From positions 39,855 through 103,854 of the forward strand of contig JAIYAY010000005.1 in the NCBI GenBank assembly GCA_027488785.1: 64,000 nucleotides of DNA, written 5' to 3'. The position numbers and the translations under genes were made by a program. This stretch comes from Sphingomonadales bacterium (lineage in GTDB: Bacteria; Pseudomonadota; Alphaproteobacteria; Sphingomonadales; Sphingomonadaceae). The notes beneath the pieces are model-generated. The model ran no database searches, was not told where the DNA came from, and was given only the letters and a program-made list of their open reading frames with translations. This document shows, in pieces, positions 35,517 through 45,622 of the stretch; the first letter of the stretch is position 1, and every line of letters starts with the position of its first letter.

Positions 35517-36701
35517 TCAACGCGCAAGTTTAAAGCCAGTTGCGTCAGCGGCGGTATAATAACGGGCGATGACGTCTTGTTCGGCGACAGTTAAATGCGG
35601 GTTCCACACATCAAAGATAAGAACGGCACGATACTGATCGCTATCATTCCAAGCTTCATGTTCGATGGTATCATCAAAGGCAAAAGCCTTCCCCACCTGC
35701 CATTCGCGGGTTTCGCCGCCAACGCGGAAGCCACATTTTTCCGGCACGATCAGCGGCAAATGCACAATCGCACGGGTATTTGTCACGCCTGTATGCGGCG
35801 GAATTCGGGTGCGCGGCTTCAATATGGAGAAAAACGCACTGGGTGCACGATCTGGCAGCGTTGTAGTCGGCAAGCTGGCCAAAGCCGCCGCTGTGCGCGG
35901 GCAGCGATCTAAAACAGCCTGATTGGGTTGCCCATATTCCCACAAAAAACATGCACCCCAGTCCAAGGAATGATCGAGCGCTGACCATTTATTTTCAGGG
36001 ATGCCTGCATCCATCTTAACATAAGGCCGCAACGCGTCGCCTGGATCGGCCAGCAGCGCCTCTAATTCTTTGCGTATGTCGTCTGTCGCGGCTTCAATGG
36101 CTGGCATCCATGGGAAATGATGCCTGTCGAAAAACTCATCCGCCGGAAGGAAAGGGTAATATAGGCCTTCGCATATGTTTACATAGGTGCGCCGGCGGCC
36201 CAGTGCTGCGTCGACGAAAGCCTGACTACGGCGCAGCTCTGTTTCATTCATGGCCCCAGATAATGGCGCCAGTTCCGTGGTAACCGCATCTGCAATTTCG
36301 AGCGTCGCGTGCGCAACAAATGCCTGCCCCTTCTGCAAAGCCGCTGTAATATCTGGGGACAGGTCTGACGCATGCGCCGCCATTTGAAGCACGCCGCTCC
36401 AAGCGACCAGCGCTTGCGCCTTTTCACCTGTACGCTCATGCAATTCGGCCTTGCGGAGCCAACCCATAAAGTCCCGGCGGTCGATGTTAATGGCGGCGTC
36501 CAGTGCCTCCATTTCGCCTTTGTCATCGCCTATCGCGCGCCGTGCGGTTGCAACATTTCGCCAAAGTGCACTCGACATTGAATCATGCGTGGTAGCAGCC
36601 ACGAACAGGCGCTCCGCCTCAGCATAGTTTCCAGCCCGCAGGGCAAGCATGCCTTGGCTGTTCAATCGGGCCGCTTCGGCGGGTGGTGCGCTCTCGCTCA
36701 T
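35517..36701 (-). CDS. TPR / aspartyl-asparaginyl beta-hydroxylase domain protein, 394 aa
   Basis: ATG at 36701 gives MSESAPPAEAARLNSQGMLA. Residues 10-130 form TPR-like helical repeats (LRAGNYAEAERLFVAA and following). From about residue 200 the protein is an Asp/Asn beta-hydroxylase-type iron/2-oxoglutarate enzyme: FPWMPAIEAATDDIRKELEA, an iron-binding PPHTGVTNTRAIVHLPL and a second His in FDDTIEHEAWND, followed by RAVLIFDVWNP. It probably hydroxylates an Asp or Asn side chain of a peptide or protein. It is divergent from a sulfotransferase-like gene, with a large TonB receptor nearby. Confidence 0.88.
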   Translation of the reverse strand: MSESAPPAEAARLNSQGMLALRAGNYAEAERLFVAATTHDSMSSALWRNVATARRAIGDDKGEMEALDAAINIDRRDFMGWLRKAELHERTGEKAQALVAWSGVLQMAAHASDLSPDITAALQKGQAFVAHATLEIADAVTTELAPLSGAMNETELRRSQAFVDAALGRRRTYVNICEGLYYPFLPADEFFDRHHFPWMPAIEAATDDIRKELEALLADPGDALRPYVKMDAGIPENKWSALDHSLDWGACFLWEYGQPNQAVLDRCPRTAAALASLPTTTLPDRAPSAFFSILKPRTRIPPHTGVTNTRAIVHLPLIVPEKCGFRVGGETREWQVGKAFAFDDTIEHEAWNDSDQYRAVLIFDVWNPHLTVAEQDVIARYYTAADATGFKLAR

Positions 36702-36751
36702 AAGGCGAATGCTTGCCATTTACCGGTAGAAACGGCAAGGTCGTTGATGTC

Positions 36752-37768
36752 ATGGTGCGTAATAATAGCGAAATATGGAACGATGGCGCATGGCTTGCGC
36801 ATCGATATGATGCATCCGCAGATGCCTTTCATATGCGTTATCTAAGCCGTCAGGCGCACAATGCCGCCACCTTCTTGACCGATGAATATCTTGGGGTGGA
36901 GCCAAGCCCGTTCGTCCTATCGCGCAGCGAAGCCAAAGCGCGCAGCGCTGATAAAGGCAATCTGCATTTTATTTTGCACTCCGCCTTTTGTGCATCGACC
37001 ATGTTCGCCAACGGGTTTGATCTGCCGGGCCTGTCGATGGGTTTGAAGGAACCCGTTTTGTTGAACGACATTGTCGGCTTTCGCCGTCGCGGCGCGCCAC
37101 CCGCGGCAGTTGCGGAACTTTTGAGCGATGCGCTGGACATTCTGGCGCGTCCATTTGGCGACGATTTGGCGGTTGTTGCTAAACCGTCCAATATCTTCAA
37201 TGCGCTTGCACCCGCATCACTCGCCATGCGCCCAACAAGCAAAGCCATTCTGGTATATGCACCGCTTTCGGTGTTTCTTTTATCTGTGGCCCGCAAGGGC
37301 CTTTGGTGCCGATTGTGGTGTCGTGAGCTATTGGAGGGTCAACTTACCGACGGCATAGTTGATCTGGGTTTTGAACCAGCTGATTTTTTTCGACAGACAG
37401 ATCTGCAAATCGCCGCTGTCGGTTGGTTAGTACAGCAGAAGCTGTTTCATGACATGACGCAAAAGTTCGGATCTGAGCGGATTGCAACGCTGGACAGTGA
37501 GCGGCTGACCGAACAACCCGGCAAGGCTTTACGCGCTGCGACGGCCCACTTTGGGCTCGGCGATCATGCGGCTGCGAACGACACGCATCCCGCGTTTGGC
37601 ACGCATAGTAAGTTTGGGGGTGGTTTCCGGACAGAGGACCGACGCGCGGAATATGCATTGGCGCAAACGGCGTATGGCGAGGAAATTGAAAAAATCCTGA
37701 TTTGGGCGGAAGCAGTCGCCGTATCTGCCAACATCCCGCTGACGTTGGAGTCTGCGCTTCGCTTTTGA
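36752..37768 (+). CDS. Sulfotransferase-like (P-loop) hypothetical protein, 338 aa
   Basis: The start is uncertain: ATG 36752 gives MVRNNSEIWNDGAWLAHRYD, whereas TTG 36713 has a better ribosome site (AAGGCG) but would crowd the divergent gene. The segment LHSAFCASTMFANGFDLPG then GLKEPVLLND resembles the 5'-phosphosulfate-binding loop region of bacterial sulfotransferase-like proteins. VVAKPSNIFNALAPA and ILVYAPLSVFLLSVARKG follow in the expected order. No classical GxxGxGK is present. I treat the family as probable and the activity as unknown. It converges on the TonB receptor gene and is divergent from the TPR-hydroxylase gene. Confidence 0.55.
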   Translation: MVRNNSEIWNDGAWLAHRYDASADAFHMRYLSRQAHNAATFLTDEYLGVEPSPFVLSRSEAKARSADKGNLHFILHSAFCASTMFANGFDLPGLSMGLKEPVLLNDIVGFRRRGAPPAAVAELLSDALDILARPFGDDLAVVAKPSNIFNALAPASLAMRPTSKAILVYAPLSVFLLSVARKGLWCRLWCRELLEGQLTDGIVDLGFEPADFFRQTDLQIAAVGWLVQQKLFHDMTQKFGSERIATLDSERLTEQPGKALRAATAHFGLGDHAAANDTHPAFGTHSKFGGGFRTEDRRAEYALAQTAYGEEIEKILIWAEAVAVSANIPLTLESALRF

Positions 37769-37856
37769 AGCACTCGGCCTAAGCTATTGGGGCCTGACAT
37801 AACCTAAATTAGTATGACGCAGTCTTGCAGGTCGTGGTTCAACACGACGTTGCAAC

Positions 37857-37888
37857 AAAAAGGGGCGGACATTGCTGCCCGCCCCCTT
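37857..37888 (-). terminator. Rho-independent terminator of the large TonB receptor gene
   Basis: GGGGCGG (37862-37868) pairs with CCGCCCC (37879-37885). On the minus strand the stem is followed by a run of T residues (plus-strand A-run 37857-37861). It sits about 23 bp past the receptor stop, the classical position for an intrinsic terminator, and could also block read-through from the opposite gene. Confidence 0.85.
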
Positions 37889-37910
37889 GTTTCGTTAAGT
37901 GCTCTTCAGA

Positions 37911-40900
37911 TTAGAAGCGCAGCTTTGCCGTTACAGCATAACGACGACCCAACGCATCATATGTCGATGGGAAGGTGTTACCGCTGTTGAACGATGTCGA
38001 ACCAGCATTGTTACCAGTCAATGGCGGCTCCTTGTCGAACAAATTCTGCACCGAGAGGGTGATAGTCAGATTTTCGCTGGCATTGATACGCGTCGACAGA
38101 TCAAAATAATCATAGGCTTTGATCTTGCCGAAGTTAGCCGTCCGGCCACCGACGCCCAAAACTGAAGCGCCAATGGTTCCGTTGAAGAACGCACCACCGT
38201 TTATCACGTCAAGTGGCTCTTGCTCCATCGCCGAGATATGACGCCACAACAATGACACGTCGAACATATCGTACGACACTGTTGTACGCTGCGACCAAGA
38301 GAAGTCTGGCTGCATTGAACCACAGTTCGAGCTGAAATATCCGGTGCAATCACGATTGACGGATGCCGGATTGAGCACGAACGCGTTGAACGTCGATTTG
38401 AACGTGTAGTTACCGTTGAACGACAAGGCCAAAGCGATCTTGTCAGTAAGATCGGTCTTGTAGTTCATGATCAAGTCGATGCCGTCAGTTGCAAGTGCAC
38501 CCGCGTTCGACAGAACCGAAGGCAGGCCAGTGAACGTGTTCGGATCACCGCTCAGACCGCCATCGGCCGGGCTACGGCGAATGCTCGTGCAAGCTGCGCT
38601 AGTCGATGCTCCAGCAGCTGGGCTGAATACGTTCGCACCAAAGCAAGCTGCAATCACGTCACCAGGGGTCGGGGCACCAATCGAATCGGTTACCTTGATG
38701 TTGTAATAATCGATCGATGCAGTGAAGCCAGGGATAGCCGCAGGCTGGAAGATCGCACCAATGGTGAAGCTGTCCGATGTCTCAGGCTTAATGTTGACGT
38801 TACCACCACCAGTCGAGTTCACTTGGCCTGCGTTAGGCTGAGGAATCGAGTTGATGTTGCCCAAATTGGCACCTTGCGCCAAGCAAACGGCACGAAGCTC
38901 ACCAGTTGGACCAGAAGCTGGACGTCCTGGCAACACCGCACCAGCGGTCGTCAACGTCGCGCAAGGATCGGTACCAAGGTTGGTCAATCCAGTGTTCACT
39001 GGCGAGAATAGTTCACCAATGTTCGGCGCGCGAACAGCACGTGCGAAGTTACCGCGAATAGCAAGTCCTTCGATTGGCTCCCAAGTACCACCAGCCTTAA
39101 AGGTTGTGGTGTTGTACGATGGGTTACCTGGTGCGTCGACTGTGTACGACGAATAACGAAGGCCGCCTTCAACAGTCAGGCTGTTAAAGAATGGCTTATC
39201 GCTAACCACTGGTACAACAACTTCACCAAAGGCTTCATATACGTCGAAGCCACCTTCGATGGAAGGCGTCGCACCGCCGGCACCGCCAAGATCGCCGCCT
39301 TTGGCAAGCGCGTCGGCGCCCTGACGAGCAGTATATTTACGATACTCACCGCCAACAGCGAATGCCACGGGATCTTCAGCAAATGGGCTGGTAAAGCCCG
39401 CATCGCCGTTGATTGTTCCCTTGACTTGAGCAAGCGAGGTTTTCGTAAAGCTGGTGCTTTCCTGAACCAAGAAAGGAATTGCTTGTGGTTGAATGGTACC
39501 GAACACATTTGCTGCAACGCATCCGTTTGACGTGTCAAAGCAGACTGGTGCTGCAGCTGTTCCGCCTGCGCGAAGCGACTGACGGAAACGCGAGTTCAAG
39601 GTATAACCCTTAATCGTCTGAATGTTCTCACTTTGGCCATAGGCACCTGAGATATCCCAATCGATTGAGTCAGTGATCGAACCACGGGCACCCAAACGGT
39701 AATCGAATACAGTCGTGACATATTCGGAAATACGTGGACCAGCTTCGACTGCGCGACGGGCAAACAGTGACTGCGGGTTAGGGTTATAACCTTCACCTGC
39801 TTCAATCACACCGTTGCCGTTAACGTCAAATGGCTGCCATGGTTGCAATACAGCAAGACCATTGCCGGATGTCGTAGCAGTTGCAGACGCACCGCCGGTA
39901 CCGATTTCAAGATAACCGGCCGCTCCAGGACGCAAGCTTGGGTTAGCTGCAGCATCGCACTGCGCTTGAGTGAAGCGTGGCGTATAAACCGTCGCGCTTG
40001 GGTTCACGTCAAATGCACAGAACTGGTTCCGCATAGCCGCAGGCAAGAACGGGTTGTTCAAAGGAATGTTCACGCCGATGCTGAACGCGCCCGAAGGTGC
40101 GATGATCGTGTTTACAGTGTTCTTTGAGAACAAACCACGCGAATATACTTCAATCGCATCGCTGACTTCGTACCGCGCTTGACCGAACATGTTGAAACGC
40201 TCGAACGGGGTCTGGAAGACGTTATATGGGTTGAAGTTAAAGGTCGAGAAGGTCGGAACCAACTGACCAGCGTCGTTAATCTGGTTCGTACCGCCATTGG
40301 CCGTACCGCTTACAAGACGACTGCCTGAGAAGCGCGATGGGGTGGCTGTACCAGAACCAAGCGCCGTACCAGCGTAAGTTTCAAGCGTTGTGAGCGATAC
40401 ATCACGCGCACCTTGATACACAGGGTCAGCTTGCTGATAGCCAACGCCAAATACGGCGTTACCGCGGCCATCATCGAAGTTTGCACCGATCGTCACGTCA
40501 GCGCGGAAGACGTTGCCGTCACCCTTTTCAGTGAGCTGCTCCGAAACTTGAGCTTCCAAACCAGAGAAATCATTCTTCAGAATGAAGTTAACAACACCAC
40601 CAACAGCGTCAGCGCCATAAGTCGTCGATGCACCACCGGTGAGAACGTCAACGCGCTCAACCAAAGCGAGTGGGATATTGTTCAAATCGACGCGACCAGC
40701 AAAATCGGCAGGAACGATGCGATCACCGTCCAACAAGACGACGTTACGGTTTGAACCAATGCCGCGCAGGTTAACGTAGGACGCGCCGCCGTTACCGTTG
40801 TTAACCGCAGAACCGATCGACGCAACAACGCCTGGGATTTCACGAAGAACTTCTTCGGCCACGTTGGACTGCAGCAGTTCCATTTCTTCGGAGGTGGTTA

Positions 40901-41081
40901 CGTTAACTGGAGCCGAACGCTCAAGGTTCGGGTTGGTAATGAGCGAGCCGGTAACGATAATTTCGCTTGCCGCCTCTTCTTCGGCTGCCGCATCCTGGGC
41001 AAACGAAGGCGTTGAGATCAACGCCAAGCCCAATGCTAGCGGTGCCGCTGCATATTTCAAATTGCTGATACGTGTTTTCAC
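37911..41081 (-). CDS. Large TonB-dependent receptor, 1056 aa
   Basis: The start is GTG at 41081, because AAGGGG lies 8 nt upstream and the product then begins with a signal peptide (VKTRISNLKYAAAPLALG, cleaved near PSFAQ). The TonB box/plug start is EIIVTGSLITNPNLERSAPV, followed by VNLRGIGSNRNVVLLDGDRI and the plug end GGASTTYGADAVGGVVNF. A very long barrel ends in LRF. The size and plug sequence match the oligomer-type TonB receptors abundant in sphingomonads and Caulobacter. The ligand is unknown. Codon choice is strongly biased, with many GGT, ACC and CGT-type codons, as in a highly expressed gene. Confidence 0.95.
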   Translation of the reverse strand: MKTRISNLKYAAAPLALGLALISTPSFAQDAAAEEEAASEIIVTGSLITNPNLERSAPVNVTTSEEMELLQSNVAEEVLREIPGVVASIGSAVNNGNGGASYVNLRGIGSNRNVVLLDGDRIVPADFAGRVDLNNIPLALVERVDVLTGGASTTYGADAVGGVVNFILKNDFSGLEAQVSEQLTEKGDGNVFRADVTIGANFDDGRGNAVFGVGYQQADPVYQGARDVSLTTLETYAGTALGSGTATPSRFSGSRLVSGTANGGTNQINDAGQLVPTFSTFNFNPYNVFQTPFERFNMFGQARYEVSDAIEVYSRGLFSKNTVNTIIAPSGAFSIGVNIPLNNPFLPAAMRNQFCAFDVNPSATVYTPRFTQAQCDAAANPSLRPGAAGYLEIGTGGASATATTSGNGLAVLQPWQPFDVNGNGVIEAGEGYNPNPQSLFARRAVEAGPRISEYVTTVFDYRLGARGSITDSIDWDISGAYGQSENIQTIKGYTLNSRFRQSLRAGGTAAAPVCFDTSNGCVAANVFGTIQPQAIPFLVQESTSFTKTSLAQVKGTINGDAGFTSPFAEDPVAFAVGGEYRKYTARQGADALAKGGDLGGAGGATPSIEGGFDVYEAFGEVVVPVVSDKPFFNSLTVEGGLRYSSYTVDAPGNPSYNTTTFKAGGTWEPIEGLAIRGNFARAVRAPNIGELFSPVNTGLTNLGTDPCATLTTAGAVLPGRPASGPTGELRAVCLAQGANLGNINSIPQPNAGQVNSTGGGNVNIKPETSDSFTIGAIFQPAAIPGFTASIDYYNIKVTDSIGAPTPGDVIAACFGANVFSPAAGASTSAACTSIRRSPADGGLSGDPNTFTGLPSVLSNAGALATDGIDLIMNYKTDLTDKIALALSFNGNYTFKSTFNAFVLNPASVNRDCTGYFSSNCGSMQPDFSWSQRTTVSYDMFDVSLLWRHISAMEQEPLDVINGGAFFNGTIGASVLGVGGRTANFGKIKAYDYFDLSTRINASENLTITLSVQNLFDKEPPLTGNNAGSTSFNSGNTFPSTYDALGRRYAVTAKLRF

Positions 41082-41423
41082 GATATAGCCCCTTATAAAG
41101 TGCCAAAGGTCCACGGATTTCCGGCAACCAATGGCGGTTCAACTACCCAGCTTTTTCAACGTTTTTACGCGCGTTTTGAACACGCAAAGCGCGATGAAGT
41201 CCCTCCGGGTTGGGGTTCCTTTGGCGGAAATCCAGTATTTGCGCAACAAATTGGGCATAAATTTCAATATTATTGCAATGGTGTATCATTTACGCAACAG
41301 TAGCGTGGTGACTGTCCTATGCATGATCAGGCCCTGCATCGCCTTTGCACTCAAAATCGTTCATGACAGCGACAGCGTGGTTCGTTAAGGAGGCATTATC
41401 CGGTTTTCAGAGGCACTTCATTA
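41082..41423. promoter_or_regulatory. Divergent upstream region of the TonB receptor and cyclophilin genes
   Basis: No gene is visible in these 342 bases. The middle (about 41235-41310) is AT-rich and contains the related words TTGCGCAACA and TTACGCAACA, plus ATTGCAAT. They could be half-sites of an operator or simply promoter DNA. An A/T-rich stretch with GGAGG at about 41390 precedes the cyclophilin gene. Confidence 0.4.
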
Positions 41424-42065
41424 ATGTCCCTACGCTCTTTAGTTTCGAAGCTCCTATTACTCTTGTCCGGCATTTTTGCCTTTGCTTTGTCGCCAGCCTT
41501 TGCGCAGACGACTGCGCCCGCTGCGGCTGCGCCAGACCTTGAAAACATGCTGGTCTTGGATCTTTCGACCGGCGGCCGTGTGACCATTCAAATGTATCCA
41601 ACCGACGCCCCTGCCCATGTCGAGCGTATCAAGACACTCACCCGGCAAGGTTTTTACAATGGCATCGTCTTTCATCGCGTGATTGACGGATTCATGGCAC
41701 AGACGGGGGATCCAACGGGCACAGGCCAAGGTGGATCTGAGCTTCCCGACCTCAAGGCTGAATTCAATAGGATCCCGCATTTGCGCGGCACGGTGTCGAT
41801 GGCCCGCACGAACGATCCTGATAGCGCCAACAGCCAATTCTTCATCTGTTTTCAACCGCGCTTTAACCTCGATAATAAATATACGGTCTTTGGCCGCGTC
41901 ACATCTGGCATGCAATTTGTCGACGCCATTGAACGCGGTGAACCGCCTTTGAACCCAAGCAAAGTGCTGCAGGCGTCTATCGCGGCAGATAATGTGCCCC
42001 CGCCTGTATTTACGTCGCCGCCAGCCGAAGCCCCCATCACCGTTGACCAGTTAAACGCTGGATAA
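41424..42065 (+). CDS. Exported cyclophilin-type peptidylprolyl isomerase, 213 aa
   Basis: A signal peptide ends near residue 27 (FALSPAFAQ). The cyclophilin domain shows [20 protein letters not shown] with the catalytic-region Arg and Phe, [21 protein letters not shown] and [19 protein letters not shown]. It catalyses cis-trans isomerisation of prolyl bonds in periplasmic proteins. The C-terminal 35 residues are a Pro-rich extension. It is followed after 17 bp by queA on the same strand. Confidence 0.95.
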   Translation: MSLRSLVSKLLLLLSGIFAFALSPAFAQTTAPAAAAPDLENMLVLDLSTGGRVTIQMYPTDAPAHVERIKTLTRQGFYNGIVFHRVIDGFMAQTGDPTGTGQGGSELPDLKAEFNRIPHLRGTVSMARTNDPDSANSQFFICFQPRFNLDNKYTVFGRVTSGMQFVDAIERGEPPLNPSKVLQASIAADNVPPPVFTSPPAEAPITVDQLNAG

Positions 42066-42082
42066 GCGTAAAGAGTTCACCC

Positions 42083-43111
42083 ATGCGCGTTGATCTGTTT
42101 GATTTCGAGCTTCCGCCCGAGCGGATTGCTTTACGCCCTGTGTCGCCGCGGGATTCCGCGCGCATGTTATATGTGGGCGGTGACGCGACACTGACGGATC
42201 ACTCGGTGCGCGCCCTTCCGCAGATGCTGCGCAAGGGCGATTGCCTGATCTTCAACGATACGCGAGTCATTCCGGCGCAGTTGCAGGGGAAGCGCGGCGA
42301 TGCATCCATCGGTGCGACCTTGCACAAGAGGATCGACCTGCGCCGGTGGCAAGCGTTTATCCGCAACGCCAAACGCCTGAACCCCGGCGATGTGATTGAC
42401 TTTGGCGAAGACGTCACGGCCATTGCCGAAGAACGCCATGAAGATGGCAGCTTCACTCTGTTTTTCGAAGGGGATGAACCTGTCGAAATCCTGCTGCAAC
42501 GCGCAGGGACTATGCCTTTGCCGCCTTATATAGCAGGCAAGCGGCCAACCGACGAACGCGATGCGCAGGATTATCAAACCATGTTCGCGCAAAAGGATGG
42601 GGCGGTGGCAGCGCCAACCGCGTCGCTGCATTTCACGCCGGAATTGATGGACGCGGTGCACGCCGCAGGCATCGAAACGGCAACCCTGACGCTCCACGTC
42701 GGCGCGGGCACATTCCTACCGGTGAAGGCCGACGACACCACCGAACACCGCATGCACAGCGAATGGGGCAGCATTGACGCGGACACAGCACGTCGGCTCA
42801 ATGATATACGCAAAGCAGGTGGACGGTTGATTGCGGTCGGCACAACGTCGCTGCGTCTTGTCGAAAGCGCGGCGGACGAACATGGCTTGGTTCATCCCTT
42901 TGAAGGCGACACCGATATCTTCATCACGCCCGGTTATCGTTTCAAGGCGATTGGCGGCCTGATGACCAATTTCCATCTGCCCAAATCGACCTTGTTCATG
43001 CTGGTCAGCGCCTTAATGGGGCGCGAGACAATGCAGGCGGCTTATGCACATGCCATCGCCCAGGAATATCGTTTCTACAGCTATGGCGACAGCAGTCTGC
43101 TTCTGCCTTAA
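42083..43111 (+). CDS. queA: tRNA preQ1(34) S-adenosylmethionine ribosyltransferase-isomerase, 342 aa
   Basis: QueA transfers and isomerises the ribosyl moiety of SAM onto 7-aminomethyl-7-deazaguanine in tRNA, making epoxyqueuosine. The N-terminus [20 protein letters not shown], the motif [18 protein letters not shown], the central [14 protein letters not shown] and the C-terminal [17 protein letters not shown] are all diagnostic. The length is standard. It converges on pyk, with the two stop regions overlapping by 4 bp (43108-43111), so no terminator separates them. Confidence 0.97.
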   Translation: MRVDLFDFELPPERIALRPVSPRDSARMLYVGGDATLTDHSVRALPQMLRKGDCLIFNDTRVIPAQLQGKRGDASIGATLHKRIDLRRWQAFIRNAKRLNPGDVIDFGEDVTAIAEERHEDGSFTLFFEGDEPVEILLQRAGTMPLPPYIAGKRPTDERDAQDYQTMFAQKDGAVAAPTASLHFTPELMDAVHAAGIETATLTLHVGAGTFLPVKADDTTEHRMHSEWGSIDADTARRLNDIRKAGGRLIAVGTTSLRLVESAADEHGLVHPFEGDTDIFITPGYRFKAIGGLMTNFHLPKSTLFMLVSALMGRETMQAAYAHAIAQEYRFYSYGDSSLLLP

Positions 43112-44556
43112 TGCCCCTTCAATTCGTCACCCGTCAGGCGGACGATATGCAGCACATTGGTTGACCCCGGCGTCCCAAAGGGCACACCGGCCATGATGAT
43201 GATCCGGCCACCGGCAACGCCCAAATGGTAACGCAGCGCCATGCGCTTGCCCTTGGCGACCATTTCTTCGAACGAGCCAATGTCCTTCGTACGCACAGCA
43301 AAGGCGCCCCACAACAACCCTAAGCGACGCGCGGTTATCTGGCTTGCGGTTAGCACCAACAACGGCACCGCAGGACGCTCGCGCGAAATCCGCCGCGCCG
43401 TCGATCCTGAAGATGTGAAGCAAACGATGGCGCTGGTTTCCACGCTATCGACGATACGCCCGCTGGCCTCCGCCAAGGCGTCGGCTGTGGTGCCATCGGC
43501 GGGGGTTTCGGTGAAATGGATGCGCTTGAAGAAATCCGGGTCGCCTTCGACCTGTTGCGCAATACGGTCCATGATCGACACCGCCTCAATCGGCCAAGCG
43601 CCAGCCGCCGTTTCGGCAGACAACATCACCGCGTCCGCTCCATCGTAAATGGCCGTTGCGACGTCCGACACCTCCGCCCGTGTCGGTGAGGGTGAAACGA
43701 TCATCGATTCCAGCATTTGCGTTGCCACCACGACGGGTTTGCCCATGCGCCGTGCGGTGGACACAATCCTCTTTTGCAGGGGCGGCACCTGTTCCGGCGG
43801 CAATTCCACACCCAAATCGCCGCGTGCGACCATGACCCCGTCGGCAAGCTCAAGAATTTCTTCCAACCGTCCGATGGCGGCAGGCTTTTCGATCTTGGCA
43901 AGCAAAGCAGCCTTGTTGCCGACCAGCTTCTTGCCTTCGGCCACATCCTCGGGCCGCTGCACGAAGGACATCGCGATCCAGTCCACGCCTTGCTCCAACG
44001 CAAAGGCAAGGTCCGAACGATCCTTCTCCGTTAACGCCGCAATCGGCACCACAACGTCCGGGACATTCAGCCCCTTGCGGTTTGATAGCATCCCGCCAAC
44101 TTCAATTATGGTGTTGATATGTTCAGCGCCAATCTCAGTAACGCGCAAGACGAGCTTGCCATCGTCGAGCAATAGACGTGCGCCAACTTCAAGTGCGGCA
44201 AAGATTTCCGGATGCGGCAAATGGACACGATGCGCGTCGCCTGGCGTTATATCGGTGTCGAGCCGGAAATTGTCGCCCGTGTGCAATTCAACCTTGTCAT
44301 CGGCAAAGGTTCCCACCCGCAATTTCGGGCCTTGCAGGTCAACCAATATCGTCGTTGGCCGGTTATAGGATTTCTCCAGTGCACGGATATTGGCAATCAA
44401 CTGTGCCTTGTCGGCCTGATCGCCATGGCTCATGTTGACGCGAAACGCATCGGCACCAGCGCGGAACAATTTTTCGATCATCTCGGGCGTATCGCTCGCG
44501 GGGCCCAATGTCGCCAATATGCGGACCTTGCGCATACGGGGTTTATGATATTGCAT
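43108..44556 (-). CDS. pyk: Pyruvate kinase, 482 aa
   Basis: The enzyme converts phosphoenolpyruvate and ADP to pyruvate and ATP in glycolysis. The N-terminal [18 protein letters not shown], substrate-binding FRVNMSHG, the active-site signature [20 protein letters not shown], and [17 protein letters not shown] with ATQMLESM are all present. The allosteric C-terminal domain is retained. The length is normal. The start is about 80 bp from the divergent DUF1244 gene. Confidence 0.97.
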   Translation of the reverse strand: MQYHKPRMRKVRILATLGPASDTPEMIEKLFRAGADAFRVNMSHGDQADKAQLIANIRALEKSYNRPTTILVDLQGPKLRVGTFADDKVELHTGDNFRLDTDITPGDAHRVHLPHPEIFAALEVGARLLLDDGKLVLRVTEIGAEHINTIIEVGGMLSNRKGLNVPDVVVPIAALTEKDRSDLAFALEQGVDWIAMSFVQRPEDVAEGKKLVGNKAALLAKIEKPAAIGRLEEILELADGVMVARGDLGVELPPEQVPPLQKRIVSTARRMGKPVVVATQMLESMIVSPSPTRAEVSDVATAIYDGADAVMLSAETAAGAWPIEAVSIMDRIAQQVEGDPDFFKRIHFTETPADGTTADALAEASGRIVDSVETSAIVCFTSSGSTARRISRERPAVPLLVLTASQITARRLGLLWGAFAVRTKDIGSFEEMVAKGKRMALRYHLGVAGGRIIIMAGVPFGTPGSTNVLHIVRLTGDELKGH

Positions 44557-44636
44557 GAAATTGGCTCCGCGATATGGAATTTAAACGTCGGCCCCTCCAT
44601 AACGAAGCAAGTCAGCAACGAAAAGGGCGCATAGCT

Positions 44637-44939
44637 ATGCAAAAGATTACAGACATTTCAGACGCAGTCGCGGCCGCCGCATTTCGCCGCCTCGTCACAC
44701 ATTTGCAGCACCGCCACGATGCGCAGAATATCGACCTTATGGGCCTTGCCGGCTTTTGCCGAAATTGCCTCGCCGATTGGGTGATGGAGGCCGATGGACA
44801 ACTAACGAAAGACGAAGCTCGCGAAATCATTCACGGCATGTCCGCCGCAGATTGGAAAGCGAATTACCAGACTGAAGCCACGCCCGAACAATTAGCACGC
44901 ATGCAAGAAAGCGTAGCGAAAAATGCAGGGCATGAATAG
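44637..44939 (+). CDS. DUF1244 protein, 100 aa
   Basis: ATG at 44637 begins MQKITDISDAVAAAAFRRLV. The conserved block LMGLAGFCRNCLADWVMEAD (with two cysteines, FCRNC), followed by DEAREIIHGM, identifies the DUF1244 family of small helical alphaproteobacterial proteins. Function is unknown. It is divergent from pyk and lies upstream of gapR with a 118-bp gap. The sequence is complete. Confidence 0.9.
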   Translation: MQKITDISDAVAAAAFRRLVTHLQHRHDAQNIDLMGLAGFCRNCLADWVMEADGQLTKDEAREIIHGMSAADWKANYQTEATPEQLARMQESVAKNAGHE

Positions 44940-45057
44940 CGAACCGAAAAGCAAGAGCCTCAAACGAGTTCAGGGTGACGCCGCGGGGTTCATGTTCTAA
45001 GCGGGTGCCATTCTGATTCGGGGTGCGATGCCCCGGCAAACTCATAGGGGAAATATC

Positions 45058-45300
45058 ATGGCTGAAGGCAATATCGCCGCCGATCAACTGCGTCTGTTCA
45101 TTGAACGCATCGAGCGTTTGGAAGAAGAGAAAAAGGGCATCGCTGACGACATTCGCGACGTTTATTCAGAAGCCAAGAGCCAAGGCTATGACGCAAAAAT
45201 CATGCGCCAGATCGTCCGCTTGCGCAAAATGAGCCAGGATGACCGTCAGGAAATGGAAGCAATTCTCGACACCTATAAATCGGCGCTTGGTCTGGCGTAA
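45058..45300 (+). CDS. gapR: Nucleoid-associated protein GapR (DUF2312), 80 aa
   Basis: ATG at 45058 is preceded by AGGGGAAA and gives [20 protein letters not shown]. The helical core [20 protein letters not shown], then [20 protein letters not shown] matches GapR, which wraps overtwisted DNA ahead of replication forks and transcription units in Caulobacter and relatives. The protein is complete. An in-frame start at 45028 would add ten residues with no family support. Confidence 0.95.
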   Translation: MAEGNIAADQLRLFIERIERLEEEKKGIADDIRDVYSEAKSQGYDAKIMRQIVRLRKMSQDDRQEMEAILDTYKSALGLA

Positions 45301-45622
45301 TAGCGCAAAAGATACTTGGCGGAGCGTGAAGGTCAAAAAGGACTAGTGATCCTAAGCCAACTACCCCCACTCATCCTAGGCCAACTCCCCCTCGTCATCC
45401 TGAACTTGTTTCAGGATAACAGGCAGCGGTAGTTTGTTATCCTGAAACAAGTTCAGGATGACGATCTTGCCATGACGTTCTATATGAAAACAATGGGACA
45501 TGATGGTGGTCTCAGCGTCGGGGACTGCAGTGAAGCTAAGCTGAAGCTGATGGCTTGCCCAATGGCGCGCGCCTGATGTAAAGGCGCTGCTTCATATCCT
45601 TTAGCCAGAGAAGAGTAGAGCC
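45301..45622. repeat. Intergenic region with a perfect 28-bp inverted repeat
   Basis: The left arm 45393-45420 begins CGTCATCCTGAACTTGTTTC, and the right arm 45436-45463 is its exact reverse complement, with a 15-nt loop. This matches the REP-like CATCCTGAACTTGTTTCAGG palindromes that I recall as scattered through sphingomonad genomes. Just before it, the phrase CATCCT(A)GGCCAAC is partly repeated in tandem (about 45345-45390). No gene is visible; the promoter of yebC should lie at the right end. Confidence 0.85.

Noticed and set aside
43649..44368. 239-codon plus-strand open frame
   Set aside because: It is antisense to pyruvate kinase. The composition is Ser/Thr/Arg-rich and lacks a recognisable fold.
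45345..45470. CRISPR array
   Set aside because: The repeats here are one inverted pair and a partial tandem phrase, with no regular spacer-repeat alternation and no cas genes.
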